Source of the DNA: Alphaproteobacteria bacterium
GTDB taxonomy: Bacteria > Pseudomonadota > Alphaproteobacteria > Rhodobacterales > Rhodobacteraceae
Length of the DNA: 64,000 nucleotides
NCBI GenBank assembly: GCA_030428355.1
Contig: JAUIBL010000001.1
Span: forward strand, 62,001 to 126,000
Reading direction: 5' to 3'
Shown here piece by piece: positions 1 through 9,278 of the stretch (positions are counted from its first letter, which is position 1; each line of letters opens with the position of its first letter). The translations under genes and the position numbers were made by a program. The notes beneath the pieces are model-generated. The model did no database searches, was not told where the DNA came from, and was given only the letters and a program-made list of their open reading frames with translations.

Positions 1-2245
1 CGCGGGTCGCGTCGCGGTCGTCATCGGGGTGGATGTCGATGCGGATCTCGTTGTCGGAGATGTCGCGCAGCAGTTCGGCAAACACCTTGTGGGCCGTGAC
101 ATGCAGGCCCTGCCAATAGGGCGGGTAATGGCGCGCGGTCTCGACGCGGAGATCCTTGGCATCCCAGCCCTGAAGCGCATCGCGCAGGGTCTTCTTGGCC
201 TCGGCACCGCGGTTCTCGCGGTTGAGCGCTTCCATCCCGTCTTCAAGCGCGCGGCGGGTCTGGCGGTAAAGCGCCCGGATCAGCGCTGCTTTCCAGTTGT
301 TCCAGGTGCCGGGACCCACACCGCGGATGTCGCAGACGGTGAGCACGCAGAGCAGGTCAAGCCGTTCGCGGGTCTGCACCGCCTTGGCGAAATCGCGCAC
401 GGTGCGGGGATCGGCGATGTCGCGTTTCTGGGCCATGTCGGACATCAGCAGGTGATAGCGCACCAGCCATTCGACGGTGGCGCATTCCTGTTTGTTCAGG
501 CCCAGACGGGGTGCGACCTTGCGGGCGATCTTGGCACCAAGGACCGAGTGATCTTCGTCCTGGCCCTTGCCGATGTCGTGCAGAAGCAGGGCCACATAAA
601 GCACCTTGCGGTTCACACCCTCCTTGAGGATGGAGCTGGCGACGGGCAGGTCTTCCTCGAGATGACCGTTTTCGATCTCGCTCAGGTGCCAGATGCATTG
701 GATCGTGTGTTCGTCCACCGTGTAGTGGTGGTACATGTTGAACTGCATCATCGCGACGATCGGTTCGAACTCGGGGATGAAGGCCGCCAGCACGCCCAGT
801 TCGTTCATGCGCCGCAGGGCGCGTTCGGGGTTGCCGTGTTTGAGCAGCAGATCGAGGAAGATGCGTTGGGCTTCCTTGTCGTTGCGCATGTCGCGGTCGA
901 TGAGATGCAGGTTGGCGCTGATCAGGCGCATGGCATCGGCGTGGATCAGCAGACCGGTGCGCAGGGCCTCTTCGAAGATGCGCAGCATGTTCATCTTGTC
1001 GGCCAGAAACGCGGCGTCGTCGGTGATGGCGAGGCGGTTGTTCACCACCTCGTAGCCGTCGCGCGTCTTGGGCTGACGCTTGAAAAGCCGCATCAGAAGC
1101 GGCGGTTCCTTTTGCTGCGACGCTTCGAGCGAGGTCAGAAAGATGCGGGTCAGGTCGCCGACCGAGGTGGCATGGCGGAAGAAGTCCTGCATAAAGATCT
1201 CGACCCCGCGGCGACCGCCCTTGTCGGCATAGCCCATGCGGTCGGCCACCCCGACCTGCATGTCGAAGGTGAGCTGTTCGGTGGCGCGGCCCGAGGCGAG
1301 GTGCAGATGGCAGCGCACGGCCCAGAGAAAGTTCTCGGCCTTGACAAAGGTCGAGAATTCCTCGGGGCGGAAGACGCCGGCGCGCACCAGTTTGCTGAGG
1401 TCGTCAGTGTGGTGGATGTACTTGGCGATCCAGAACAGCGATTGCAGATCGCGCAGGCCGCCCTTGCCCTCTTTCACGTTCGGTTCGACCATGTAGCGTT
1501 GGCCCTGCTTGACGTGCCGGGCGTCACGTTCGGCCAGCTTGGCCTCGACGAATTCGACCTCGGTGCCCTTGAAGAGCGTGTTCCAGAGCTTGGTGTCGAG
1601 ATCGTCTGCCAAAGGCTCGAAGCCGACAAGAAACCGGTGTTCGAGCATCGCCGTGCGGATGGTGAAATCATCGGCCCCCAGTCGCAGGCAGTCTTTGACG
1701 GTGCGCGAGGAATGGCCGACCTTCAGCTTCAGATCCCACAGGATATAGAGCATGGATTCGATCACGCTCTCGGCCCAGGCGGTGATCTTGTAGGGTGTCA
1801 GGAACAGCAGATCGACATCCGAAAACGGGGCCATTTCGCCCCGGCCATAGCCGCCGACTGCCAGAACGCAGAGGCGTTCGCCCTCGGTCGGGTTGGGGTT
1901 GCGGTGGATGCGTTCGGTGACGATTTCAAGGGTCAGCCGGATGAGTTGATCGGTCAGCCAAGTGTAGCCCGTGGTGACCGGCAAGGCATTGCGGGGCTGC
2001 GCGTCAAGCCGGGCGGCGACGGCGGCACGCCCAGTTTTCTGCGCCTCCTTGAGAACGGCAACAACCGCGCTGCGGACCTCGCGTTCGTCATAGCTGTCGC
2101 CAACGGCCCCCCACATCGCATCGCGAAGGGGTTGCACATCGAGGATGTCGGAAAAATCGTCGGAGGCCGGTGCGGCCCCCGACGGGGTGGTCAGGCTCAG
2201 GGATTTAGAAGCCTGCGCCGCCGAAGCCGGATGGGGCTGGGTCAA
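1..2245 (-). CDS. glnD: [Protein-PII] uridylyltransferase / uridylyl-removing enzyme, 3' end beyond window
   Basis: The gene runs off the left edge, so about 748 residues of a protein usually near 900 are present. GlnD uridylylates and deuridylylates PII proteins according to glutamine level and so controls nitrogen assimilation in the cytosol. Seen: the nucleotidyltransferase signature GGYGRGEM followed by SDVDLLFL (about residues 130-146) and the HD-domain motif LLHDIGKG (near residue 555); the C-terminal ACT domains would lie outside. The chosen start is TTG at 2245 because AGGTGA lies six bases before it; this overlaps the 3' end of the upstream lipoprotein gene by 41 bases. GTG at 2137 or ATG at 2116 are alternatives, but both remove sequence ahead of the conserved domain that homologues appear to keep. 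Identity is certain; the start is moderately so. Confidence 0.95.
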   Translation of the reverse strand, partial: MTQPHPASAAQASKSLSLTTPSGAAPASDDFSDILDVQPLRDAMWGAVGDSYDEREVRSAVVAVLKEAQKTGRAAVAARLDAQPRNALPVTTGYTWLTDQLIRLTLEIVTERIHRNPNPTEGERLCVLAVGGYGRGEMAPFSDVDLLFLTPYKITAWAESVIESMLYILWDLKLKVGHSSRTVKDCLRLGADDFTIRTAMLEHRFLVGFEPLADDLDTKLWNTLFKGTEVEFVEAKLAERDARHVKQGQRYMVEPNVKEGKGGLRDLQSLFWIAKYIHHTDDLSKLVRAGVFRPEEFSTFVKAENFLWAVRCHLHLASGRATEQLTFDMQVGVADRMGYADKGGRRGVEIFMQDFFRHATSVGDLTRIFLTSLEASQQKEPPLLMRLFKRQPKTRDGYEVVNNRLAITDDAAFLADKMNMLRIFEEALRTGLLIHADAMRLISANLHLIDRDMRNDKEAQRIFLDLLLKHGNPERALRRMNELGVLAAFIPEFEPIVAMMQFNMYHHYTVDEHTIQCIWHLSEIENGHLEEDLPVASSILKEGVNRKVLYVALLLHDIGKGQDEDHSVLGAKIARKVAPRLGLNKQECATVEWLVRYHLLMSDMAQKRDIADPRTVRDFAKAVQTRERLDLLCVLTVCDIRGVGPGTWNNWKAALIRALYRQTRRALEDGMEALNRENRGAEAKKTLRDALQGWDAKDLRVETARHYPPYWQGLHVTAHKVFAELLRDISDNEIRIDIHPDDDRDATR

Positions 2246-3386
2246 GGATGGTCACCTGGTTGTTGCGCACGGTTGCCACGGCGAGACCGCGCTCGTTGGT
2301 TCCGTCCGGGCGCAAGCGGAAGACGCCGTTGGCGCCCTGAAAGCCCGAATTCTGTGTCAGCGCCCGCGCGGTGAGCGCGTCCGACCGGCCCTGCCGGACC
2401 AGGGCGCCGACGGCTGCGATGCCATCAAAGGCAAGGCCCGCGAGCGGATGTGGATCCTGCCCGAACTGCGCGCGGTAGCGGCTGTCGAAGGCGTTTTTGG
2501 CGGCGGTGTCGGGCAGTGTGAAATAGCTGCCCTGTGCGCCGGGCATGGACAGGATTTGCGCGGGGACGTCCCAGCGGGCGAGGCCCATATACTGGGTCGT
2601 CGCAGGGCTGACCCCCGCCTCGGGCAGCATTTGCAAAAGCATCGGCAGCGCGCCTGCGGCGTTCGAGGTGAGGAAGACAGAATCCGCCCCGGTGGCATCG
2701 ACGCTGCTGCGGATGCGCGGAACCGCCGAGGTCACACCTTCCTGCGAGAAGGGAAAGGATTCGATGGCGGCGACGCGGACGCCGTTTTGCGTCGCGGCGG
2801 CCTGGATCGCGGCCTTGCCGAATTCGCCTTCGACGTTCTGGGGATGCACGATCACAACCGAGTTGCGACCCTGACGGGCGGCGTAGCCCAAGAGACGGTT
2901 CGCGGTATTGCGGAATGTGGGCCCGAGAACAAAGACGTTGCCGCCCGCGATGGACGGGTTGTTCGAGAAGCTGAGCACATTGACGCCGTTGTCGGCCACC
3001 GCGACACCCGCGGCGTTGGCGGCTTCTCCGAAGAGCGGGCCGAGAATGATCTGGGCCCCTTCGGCGACGGCGGTTTCGGCCTGAAGCGCGGCGCGCTGGG
3101 CATTGCCGGCGGTGTCGTAGACGCGCAGGTCGATCTGCACGCCATCAAGAGAGGCGACGGCGAGGCGTGCGGCGTTCTCGAGGCTGGCCGCAACGGCGCC
3201 CGCGCCGCTGTCGCTGCGGGGAATCAGCAGGGCGGCGGGAATGGGCGCGTTGGTGTTGACGCTGGGCCCGGACCCCGCGCTTGGGGCGGACATCATCGCC
3301 GGATCACAGGCCGCGAGGCCCAGGAAGGCGGTGACCGCCACGGCTTTGCGCAACAGCTTGCGGGGGGTGGACAAAACGGCCAACAT
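2205..3386 (-). CDS. LpoA/LppC-like penicillin-binding protein activator, lipoprotein
   Basis: A 393-residue exported lipoprotein with a periplasmic-binding-protein type I fold. The N-terminus is basic, then hydrophobic, ending in lipobox LGLAAC, so it should be lipid-anchored after cleavage before Cys. The body matches the LppC/YraM family (segments such as IILGPLFGEAANAAG and VFLTSNAAGALPMLLQ). In gammaproteobacteria LpoA stimulates PBP1A in peptidoglycan synthesis; in alphaproteobacteria that role is only inferred. It is divergent from rsmI-yraN, the arrangement seen around lpoA in many proteobacteria, and its 3' end overlaps the proposed glnD start. The open frame extends further upstream, but ATG at 3386 is chosen because it places the signal peptide correctly. 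Confidence 0.85.
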   Translation of the reverse strand: MLAVLSTPRKLLRKAVAVTAFLGLAACDPAMMSAPSAGSGPSVNTNAPIPAALLIPRSDSGAGAVAASLENAARLAVASLDGVQIDLRVYDTAGNAQRAALQAETAVAEGAQIILGPLFGEAANAAGVAVADNGVNVLSFSNNPSIAGGNVFVLGPTFRNTANRLLGYAARQGRNSVVIVHPQNVEGEFGKAAIQAAATQNGVRVAAIESFPFSQEGVTSAVPRIRSSVDATGADSVFLTSNAAGALPMLLQMLPEAGVSPATTQYMGLARWDVPAQILSMPGAQGSYFTLPDTAAKNAFDSRYRAQFGQDPHPLAGLAFDGIAAVGALVRQGRSDALTARALTQNSGFQGANGVFRLRPDGTNERGLAVATVRNNQVTILDPAPSGFGGAGF

Positions 3387-3476
3387 AAAACGCACTCCCT
3401 TTGTGCGCGAACCGTCATTTCCGCACACGACATTGATTGGGGCCGATAATAGACAACGACAAAGGCGGGTCCAGAC

Positions 3477-4337
3477 ATGAATTGGCAGACACGCGAGATC
3501 GCGCCGGGGCTGTACCTGGTGGCGACGCCTCTGGGCAATGCGCGCGACATCACGCTGCGGGCGCTTGACCTTCTGGCCGGGGCGGATGTGCTGGCGGCCG
3601 AGGACACGCGGTCGCTGCGGCGGCTGATGGAGATCCACGGGGTTGCGCTGGGGGATCGTCCGCTGGTGGCTTATCACGATCACAATGGCGACCGAGCGCG
3701 GCCCCGGCTGCTGGCCGCGCTGGAGGCGGGGCAGTCGGTGGTCTATGCGTCAGAGGCGGGCACGCCGCTGATCTCGGACCCGGGGTTCGACCTGATGCGG
3801 GCGGCGTTGCAGGCAGGTTTGCCCTGCACGACGGCCCCGGGGCCGACGGCGGTGGTGGCGGCATTGACCCTGTCGGGATTGCCGTCGGACCGGTTCCTGT
3901 TTGCGGGGTTCCTGCCCAACACGTCAAGCAAGCGGAAGAGCGCGCTGGCCGAGTTCACGGGCGTTCCCGCGACGCTGATCTTCTACGAATCCCCCAAGCG
4001 GCTGGGCGCGATGCTGCGCGATGCGGCAGAGGTGCTGGGGCCGGATCGCGAGGCCGTGGTCTGCCGGGAATTAACCAAGAAATTCGAAGAGCGTTGTGCG
4101 GGGACGTTGCAGGATTTATCCACAAAATATGCGGATGAGACGCCGAAAGGCGAAATTGTGGTTCTGATCGATCGGGGGGCCGGGGTGGTCACCGATCAGG
4201 GCACGCTGGACGAAGCGTTGCAGGAGGCGTTGGCGCGGATGTCGGTGAAGGATGCGGCGACGGAAGTGTCTCGGATTTTCGGGATTTCGCGCCGTGAGGC
4301 CTATCAAAGGGCGATGGCGTTAGGGAAAAATTATTGA
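3477..4337 (+). CDS. rsmI: 16S rRNA (cytidine(1402)-2'-O)-methyltransferase
   Basis: A 286-residue SAM-dependent tetrapyrrole-methylase-fold enzyme that 2'-O-methylates C1402 in the decoding centre of 16S rRNA. Family motifs are all present: LYLVATPLGNARDI at the N-terminus, AEDTRSLRRLM, YASEAGTPLISDPG, and GPTAVVAALTLSGLPSDRF in the SAM-binding region. Length is normal for RsmI. It is the first gene of a short plus-strand group with yraN and gshB and is divergent from the LpoA-like gene, a conserved neighbourhood. The C-terminal helix-turn-helix-like tail (ISRREAYQRAM) is also typical. Confidence 0.96.
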   Translation: MNWQTREIAPGLYLVATPLGNARDITLRALDLLAGADVLAAEDTRSLRRLMEIHGVALGDRPLVAYHDHNGDRARPRLLAALEAGQSVVYASEAGTPLISDPGFDLMRAALQAGLPCTTAPGPTAVVAALTLSGLPSDRFLFAGFLPNTSSKRKSALAEFTGVPATLIFYESPKRLGAMLRDAAEVLGPDREAVVCRELTKKFEERCAGTLQDLSTKYADETPKGEIVVLIDRGAGVVTDQGTLDEALQEALARMSVKDAATEVSRIFGISRREAYQRAMALGKNY

Positions 4338-4373
4338 ATCGGTCTTAGGGTCGATGGGTGAAGGAGATGCGCC

Positions 4374-4829
4374 ATGCCATTCGATTTTCAGGTTGTCCGG
4401 GCTGATGTTCCGGGTCCCTGCGTCGGGAACGATCCCTGCGATGGGGGTAAGGGGCTGCAGGGTGCGGGCTCTGTGCACGCCGTCCACCAGACAAATTACC
4501 AGGCCGGGCTGAGTGCCGAACAGGCGGTTGCGCGCCAGTATCAGCGGCGCGGCGCGATCCTGCGCGAAACGCGCTGGCGTGGCCGGGGCGGCGAGATCGA
4601 CCTGATCCTGTCCGAGGGCGACAGCGTTGTGTTTGTCGAGGTCAAGAAAAGCCGCACCCATGCCGCAGCGGTGCAGCGCCTGACCGCGCGACAGATCGGG
4701 CGCATCCTGTGCAGTGCCGAGGAATATCTCGGGCAATGTCCCAAGGGGCTGTTGACGGATGCCCGGTTGGACGTGGCTTTGGTGGATTCGCAGGGCAGGA
4801 TCGACATCATCGCGAATGCCAGCATGTGA
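4374..4829 (+). CDS. YraN/UPF0102 family nuclease-fold protein
   Basis: A 151-residue protein whose C-terminal two thirds is a UPF0102 domain with a PD-(D/E)XK nuclease-like core: GLSAEQAVARQYQRRG, then GGEIDLI and VVFVEVKKS, the usual acidic and lysine residues. Its cellular role is unresolved in the family. The first 40 residues are unusual compared with typical YraN length (about 120), but the start is supported by AAGGAG seven bases before the ATG. It sits between rsmI and gshB, as in many proteobacteria. Confidence 0.88.
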   Translation: MPFDFQVVRADVPGPCVGNDPCDGGKGLQGAGSVHAVHQTNYQAGLSAEQAVARQYQRRGAILRETRWRGRGGEIDLILSEGDSVVFVEVKKSRTHAAAVQRLTARQIGRILCSAEEYLGQCPKGLLTDARLDVALVDSQGRIDIIANASM

Positions 4830-4901
4830 CGACGCGCGGCTGCGCTTGCACGCCTTCGAGGCTTGGGCCATTACACGGGCAGAGGTTGCAAGGGGTTGCA
4901 G

Positions 4902-5834
4902 ATGAAAATCGCGTTTCAGATGGATCCGATCCAGTCGGTCAATATCAACGCCGACAGTTCGTTCCGGCTGGCCGAAGAGGCGCAGGCGCGAGGACATGAG
5001 CTGTTCTTTTACAGCCCCGACAGGCTTGCCTATGACGAGGGGCGTGTTGTTGCGCTTGGGCAGTGGTTCACCGTGCAGCGGGTGCAGGGTGATCACGTGG
5101 CGCTGGGGCCCGAGGTGCTGGTCGATCTGGCGGAGGTCGATGTGGTCTGGCTGCGGCAGGACCCGCCGTTCGACATGCATTACATCACCTCGACCCATCT
5201 GCTGGACCGGCTGAAGGGCAGGACTTTGGTGGTGAACGATCCCTTCTGGGTGCGGAACTATCCGGAAAAGCTGCTTGTGCTGGATTTCCCGGACCTGACG
5301 CCGCCGACGATGATCGCGCGGGATCTTGGCATGATCAAGGCGTTCAAGGCGCGGTACGGGGACGTGATTCTCAAGCCGCTTTACGGCAATGGCGGGGCCG
5401 GGGTGTTTCGGCTGGATGCACAGGACCGCAACCTGTCGTCGCTTCATGAGCTGTTCACAGGGTTCTCGCGCGAGCCCTTGATCGTGCAGAAATTCCTGCC
5501 GGATGTGTCCGCCGGGGACAAGCGGGTGATCCTTGTGGACGGGGAACCTGTGGGGGCGATCAACCGGGTGCCGGCGGAAGGTGAGACGCGGTCGAACATG
5601 CATGTGGGCGGGCGACCGGAGAAGATCGGGCTGAGCGAACGCGATCTGGAGATTTGCGCGCGGATCGGGCCGCTTTTGCGCGAGATGGGACAGGTCTTCG
5701 TCGGGATCGACGTGATCGGGACGTATCTGACCGAGATCAACGTGACCTCGCCCACGGGGATACAGGAGCTTGAGCGGTTCGACGGGATCAACGTGGCAGA
5801 GAAGATATGGCAGGCGATCGAGGGCAAGGTCTAG
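4902..5834 (+). CDS. gshB: Glutathione synthetase
   Basis: A 310-residue ATP-grasp enzyme that ligates gamma-glutamylcysteine and glycine to glutathione. Characteristic segments are [19 protein letters not shown] at the N-terminus, [16 protein letters not shown] (ATP-grasp loop), and the C-terminal [18 protein letters not shown]. The open frame begins 39 bases earlier, but homologues start at MKIAFQMDP and length then matches the family. It follows yraN by about 70 bases; glutathione supply fits the two glutathione-transferase-like genes in this window. Confidence 0.97.
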   Translation: MKIAFQMDPIQSVNINADSSFRLAEEAQARGHELFFYSPDRLAYDEGRVVALGQWFTVQRVQGDHVALGPEVLVDLAEVDVVWLRQDPPFDMHYITSTHLLDRLKGRTLVVNDPFWVRNYPEKLLVLDFPDLTPPTMIARDLGMIKAFKARYGDVILKPLYGNGGAGVFRLDAQDRNLSSLHELFTGFSREPLIVQKFLPDVSAGDKRVILVDGEPVGAINRVPAEGETRSNMHVGGRPEKIGLSERDLEICARIGPLLREMGQVFVGIDVIGTYLTEINVTSPTGIQELERFDGINVAEKIWQAIEGKV

Positions 5835-5927
5835 GGATCTGCTCGTCGGGCCTTTTGGCCCGCCTCGCGGTGAGGGGGGGCGCGGTCTCAATTTAGCTGG
5901 TTGGTCTTGCGTGGGGCGCGGGCTGCC

Positions 5928-7439
5928 TCATGGAGCGTTTTGCGGCAGGCGGTAGCTGAGGGCTTCGGCGATGTGGTCGCGGGTGATGGCGTCGGTGGCG
6001 TCGAGGTCGGCGATGCTGCGGGCGACGCGCAAAACGCGGTGATAGCCGCGCGCCGAGAGACCGAAGCGGTCGGCGGCATTGGTGAGCAGGGTGCGGGCCG
6101 GCGTGTCGAGAGCGGTGGTCTGATCGAGAAGGTCGCCTTCGAGATCGGCGTTCTGGTGCATGTCGGGCCGGTCACGGAAGCGGTCCGCCTGTCGGGCGCG
6201 GGCCGCGGCGACGCGGCTGGCCAGCTCGGCGCTGCTGGCACCCGAACTGGGCAGATCGAGATCGCGGAAAGCGACCGGGGGCACATCGACGCGCAGATCG
6301 AAGCGGTCCATCAGTGGGCCCGAGATGCGGCCCATGTAGTCTTCGCCGCAGGCAGGTGCGCGGGAGCAGGCGCGGGCCGGGTCGCTGAGATAGCCGCATT
6401 TGCAGGGGTTGGCAGCGGCGACCAGCATGAAGCGGCAGGGATATTTGATATGCGCATTGGCGCGGGCGACCATGACCTCGCCGGTCTCGATGGGCTGGCG
6501 CAGGGTTTCCAGCACCGTGCGGGGGAACTCGGGGAATTCATCCATGAAGAGCACGCCATTATGGGCGAGGCTGATCTCGCCCGGTTTGGCGGTGCGGCCG
6601 CCGCCGACAATGGCGGCCATGGAGGCGGTGTGGTGCGGTTCGCGGAACGGGCGGTGACGTGAGATGCCGCCTGCTTCGATCAGGCCGGAAAGCGAATGTA
6701 TCATCGAGGTTTCCAGCGCCTCGGACGGGGTGAGAGGCGGCAGTATGCCGGGCAGGCGGGCGGCCAGCATGGATTTGCCGGACCCCGGCGTGCCCACCAT
6801 CAGGACGTGATGCCGCCCGGCAGCGGCGATTTCGAGCGCGCGTTTGGCGCGTTCCTGCCCTTTGACATCGCGCATGTCGCGACTGTCGGGGGCGTGGCGG
6901 ACCTCGCCGGGGTCACAGGGGGCGAGCGGCGTGCGTCCGGTCAGGTGCTGGATGACATCCATCAGACCGTCGGCGCCGATCACCTGGCAGGCACCGACCC
7001 AAGCCGCTTCGGCCCCCGAGGCGGCCGGGCAGATCAGGGCGCGGTTTTCCTCGGCGGCGGCCATCGCGGCGGGGAGAGCGCCGATCACCGGGATCAAGGC
7101 ACCGTCGAGCGAGAGCTCGCCAAGCGCCACACTGTCGGCCACGGCGTCTTTGGGTAGGATCTCGAGCTCGGCCAGAAGGGCCAGCGCGATGGGCAAGTCG
7201 AAATGCGAGCCTTCCTTGGGCAGGTCGGCGGGTGAAAGGTTTACCGTGATCCGTTTTGACGGCAGCGCGATATGCAGGGTCGAGAGCGCGCCGCGCACGC
7301 GATCAAGGGATTCGGAGACGGCCTTGTCCGGCAGGCCCACCACGGCAAAGGCCGGCACACCCGGCGTGACGGCGCATTGCACCTCGACCATGCGGGCGTC
7401 CACGCCTTCGAAGGCGACAGTGTAGGCATGCGCAACCAT
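5928..7439 (-). CDS. comM: YifB/ComM family Mg-chelatase-like AAA+ ATPase
   Basis: A 503-residue protein with an N-terminal LonC-like domain (start MVAHAYTVAFEGVDAR), a central AAA+ domain with Walker A GTPGSGKSMLAARLPG and Walker B VLFMDEFPEF, a cysteine-bearing insert (CKCGYLSDPARAC), and a C-terminal Mg-chelatase-like domain. In naturally transformable bacteria ComM is a hexameric branch-migration helicase that helps integrate donor DNA; related proteins occur in most proteobacteria regardless of competence. The start at 7439 is chosen by homology, 36 bases inside the longest frame. No competence genes are adjacent, so a transformation role here is an inference. Confidence 0.92.
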   Translation of the reverse strand: MVAHAYTVAFEGVDARMVEVQCAVTPGVPAFAVVGLPDKAVSESLDRVRGALSTLHIALPSKRITVNLSPADLPKEGSHFDLPIALALLAELEILPKDAVADSVALGELSLDGALIPVIGALPAAMAAAEENRALICPAASGAEAAWVGACQVIGADGLMDVIQHLTGRTPLAPCDPGEVRHAPDSRDMRDVKGQERAKRALEIAAAGRHHVLMVGTPGSGKSMLAARLPGILPPLTPSEALETSMIHSLSGLIEAGGISRHRPFREPHHTASMAAIVGGGRTAKPGEISLAHNGVLFMDEFPEFPRTVLETLRQPIETGEVMVARANAHIKYPCRFMLVAAANPCKCGYLSDPARACSRAPACGEDYMGRISGPLMDRFDLRVDVPPVAFRDLDLPSSGASSAELASRVAAARARQADRFRDRPDMHQNADLEGDLLDQTTALDTPARTLLTNAADRFGLSARGYHRVLRVARSIADLDATDAITRDHIAEALSYRLPQNAP

Positions 7440-7505
7440 GTGATCCGGTCCTCGTGTGCTCCGAGGTTTGGGCAATCATGGTTGCGAAATGGTTAACGCC
7501 GGTGC

Positions 7506-8192
7506 TCAGGCCGGGCCGGGCCAGGGTTTTGTGTCGAAGGTCTTGGCGTACCAAGGCAGCGTTTCGCCGGTCTTCAGCGCAATGCTGCGCCATTCGCGGA
7601 ACCACGGATCCGCGAGATGGGTGTCGACATAGTGCCGGGCGATGTCCGAGAGGGCCACATCATAGCCTGCGAACCGCGCGGCGACCGGGGCAAAGGCGAT
7701 GTCGGCGATGGAATATGATCCCAAGAGCCAAGGCCCCTGATCGGAATAGCGGCTGCGCGCGTGGGTCCAGAGGGTTTCGATGCGGGCGATGTCGGCGAGG
7801 GTGGCGTCGGACAAAGGCACATCGCGATAGGCGGTGCGCAGGTTCATCGGGCATTCGCCGCGCAGAGACCCATAGCCGGAGTGCATTTCGGCGGCGAGGG
7901 CACGCCCCAGACCACGGGCCGCCGGATCGGATGGCCAGAGCCCGCCATCGGGATGGCGGCTGTGCAGTTCTTCGGCCATGGCGAGCGAATCCCAGATCAC
8001 CGTGCCTTCGGGCGTGCGCATCGCGGGAACGGTGCGGGCGGGCGCGATGTCGGAAAGCTGGTCGGCGACCTCGGCCTTGGCGAAATCCACCAGATGGATG
8101 TTCGCCGCGATGTCGAGTTTGCGAAACAGAAGCCAGCCGCGCAGGGACCAACTGGAATAGGCGTAATCGCCGATGAAAAGCGCGTAAGTCAT
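7506..8192 (-). CDS. Glutathione S-transferase family protein
   Basis: A 228-residue protein with a thioredoxin-fold N-terminal domain (FIGDYAYSSWSLRGWLL, then VPAMRTPEGTVIWDSLAMAE with the Pro and Glu-Ser-like glutathione-contact region) and an all-helical C-terminal domain (SIADIAFAPVAARF). GSTs conjugate or reduce electrophiles using glutathione; the substrate cannot be predicted. The start MTYALFIGDY gives a normal GST length; the longer frame adds 30 residues without family similarity. It is a single gene between comM and the rpoH promoter, transcribed away from rpoH. Confidence 0.85.
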   Translation of the reverse strand: MTYALFIGDYAYSSWSLRGWLLFRKLDIAANIHLVDFAKAEVADQLSDIAPARTVPAMRTPEGTVIWDSLAMAEELHSRHPDGGLWPSDPAARGLGRALAAEMHSGYGSLRGECPMNLRTAYRDVPLSDATLADIARIETLWTHARSRYSDQGPWLLGSYSIADIAFAPVAARFAGYDVALSDIARHYVDTHLADPWFREWRSIALKTGETLPWYAKTFDTKPWPGPA

Positions 8193-8341
8193 GCAGGGGG
8201 TGCTCCGATTGCTCATCTTTCGCGCAAGACTACCGCGCCCGGTGCGTCCTGCCCAATTTCGAATTGTGCGCGCGCCCATCACCGAAGCGAATGAAGGACA
8301 CGGGCGTTGGGCCGGTGTTGAAACTTTTTTTCATGGAACTT

Positions 8342-8369
8342 TGATCCACGGGCCGGGGACCCCCGTAGA
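8342..8369 (+). promoter_or_regulatory. Candidate RpoE/ChrR (ECF)-type promoter of rpoH
   Basis: TGATCC at 8342-8347 is followed after 16 bases by CGTAGA at 8364-8369, 31 bases before the rpoH start codon. This resembles the TGATC / CGTA-like promoters of the singlet-oxygen-responsive RpoE-ChrR sigma factor described in Rhodobacter, one of whose targets is rpoHII. The match is by eye; a GGAAC at 8335-8339 overlaps and could belong to a different ECF promoter. Confidence 0.5.
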
Positions 8370-8399
8370 CAGTACAAGGAACAAGATCAGGGGGCACTC

Positions 8400-9278
8400 A
8401 TGGCACTGGATTCGTTTAACGACCAAACCCTGTCGCGCCGCGCGATGAAGGCAGAATTGCTGGACGCGGAGACGGAGCTCAAGCTGGCCTATGCCTGGCG
8501 CGATGAGCGGGACGAAGTGGCGCTTCACCGTTTGATCAACGCTTATATGCGGCTTGCCATCTCGATGGCGTCGAAATTCAAGCGCTATGGCGCGCCGATG
8601 AACGATCTCATCCAGGAAGCCGGGCTTGGCCTGATGAAGGCGGCTGACAAGTTCGACCCCGATCGCGGTGTGCGGTTTTCGACCTATGCCGTTTGGTGGA
8701 TCAAGGCGTCGATCCAGGATTACGTGATGCGCAACTGGTCCATCGTGCGGACCGGGTCCACGTCTTCGCAGAAATCGCTGTTCTTCAACATGCGCCGGGT
8801 TCAGGCGCGTCTGGAGCGGGAAGCGGCGGCCGAAGGCAGGGTTCTCGAAGGGCACGAGATGCGGCGGATGATCGCCGACGAAATCGGCGTGCCGCTACAT
8901 GATGTCGAGATGATGGAAGGCCGTCTTTCCGGGTCGGATTATTCGCTGAATGCGACGCAATCGACCGAGGATGAGGGGCGCGAGTGGATCGACGCGCTTG
9001 AGGACGAAAGCGCGCAGGCGGATGAGCGGGTCGAAGAGGACCTTGATATGGCGCAACTGCGTCAGTGGCTGATGATGGCGCTGAACCAGTTGAACGAGCG
9101 GGAGCGGTTCATCGTGCGCGAACGCAAGCTGCGGGAAGACGCGCGCACGCTGGAAAGCCTTGGCAACGAGCTGGGCCTGTCCAAGGAACGGGTACGCCAG
9201 CTTGAGGCGGCGGCGTTTGCGAAGATCCGCAAGTCTCTTGAAGCGCAGAGCCCTGAGGTGCATCACTTCCTTTCATGA
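8400..9278 (+). CDS. rpoH: RNA polymerase sigma-32 factor, RpoHII type
   Basis: A 292-residue group-3 sigma factor. Region 2 is clear: LAISMASKFKRYGAPMNDLI and FDPDRGVRFSTYAVWWIKA; region 4 has the helix-turn-helix SLGNELGLSKERVRQLEAAA. The RpoH box reads QKSLFFNMRR instead of the classical QRKLFFNLR, which together with the MALDSFNDQTLSRRAMKAELL start resembles Rhodobacter RpoHII rather than RpoHI. RpoHII directs heat and singlet-oxygen defence genes. The start is supported by AGGGGG five bases upstream. Its stop overlaps the next start (ATGA), so chaN-like is translationally coupled. Confidence 0.93.
   Translation: MALDSFNDQTLSRRAMKAELLDAETELKLAYAWRDERDEVALHRLINAYMRLAISMASKFKRYGAPMNDLIQEAGLGLMKAADKFDPDRGVRFSTYAVWWIKASIQDYVMRNWSIVRTGSTSSQKSLFFNMRRVQARLEREAAAEGRVLEGHEMRRMIADEIGVPLHDVEMMEGRLSGSDYSLNATQSTEDEGREWIDALEDESAQADERVEEDLDMAQLRQWLMMALNQLNERERFIVRERKLREDARTLESLGNELGLSKERVRQLEAAAFAKIRKSLEAQSPEVHHFLS

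Noticed and set aside
29-2374. Open frame of about 780 codons antisense to glnD
   Set aside because: Mirror of a highly conserved gene; low-complexity His/Asp/Glu/Gly translation typical of shadows.
5846-5861. CGGGCC-TTTT-GGCCCG hairpin after gshB as a terminator
   Set aside because: No T-tract follows; it may be chance in G+C-rich DNA.
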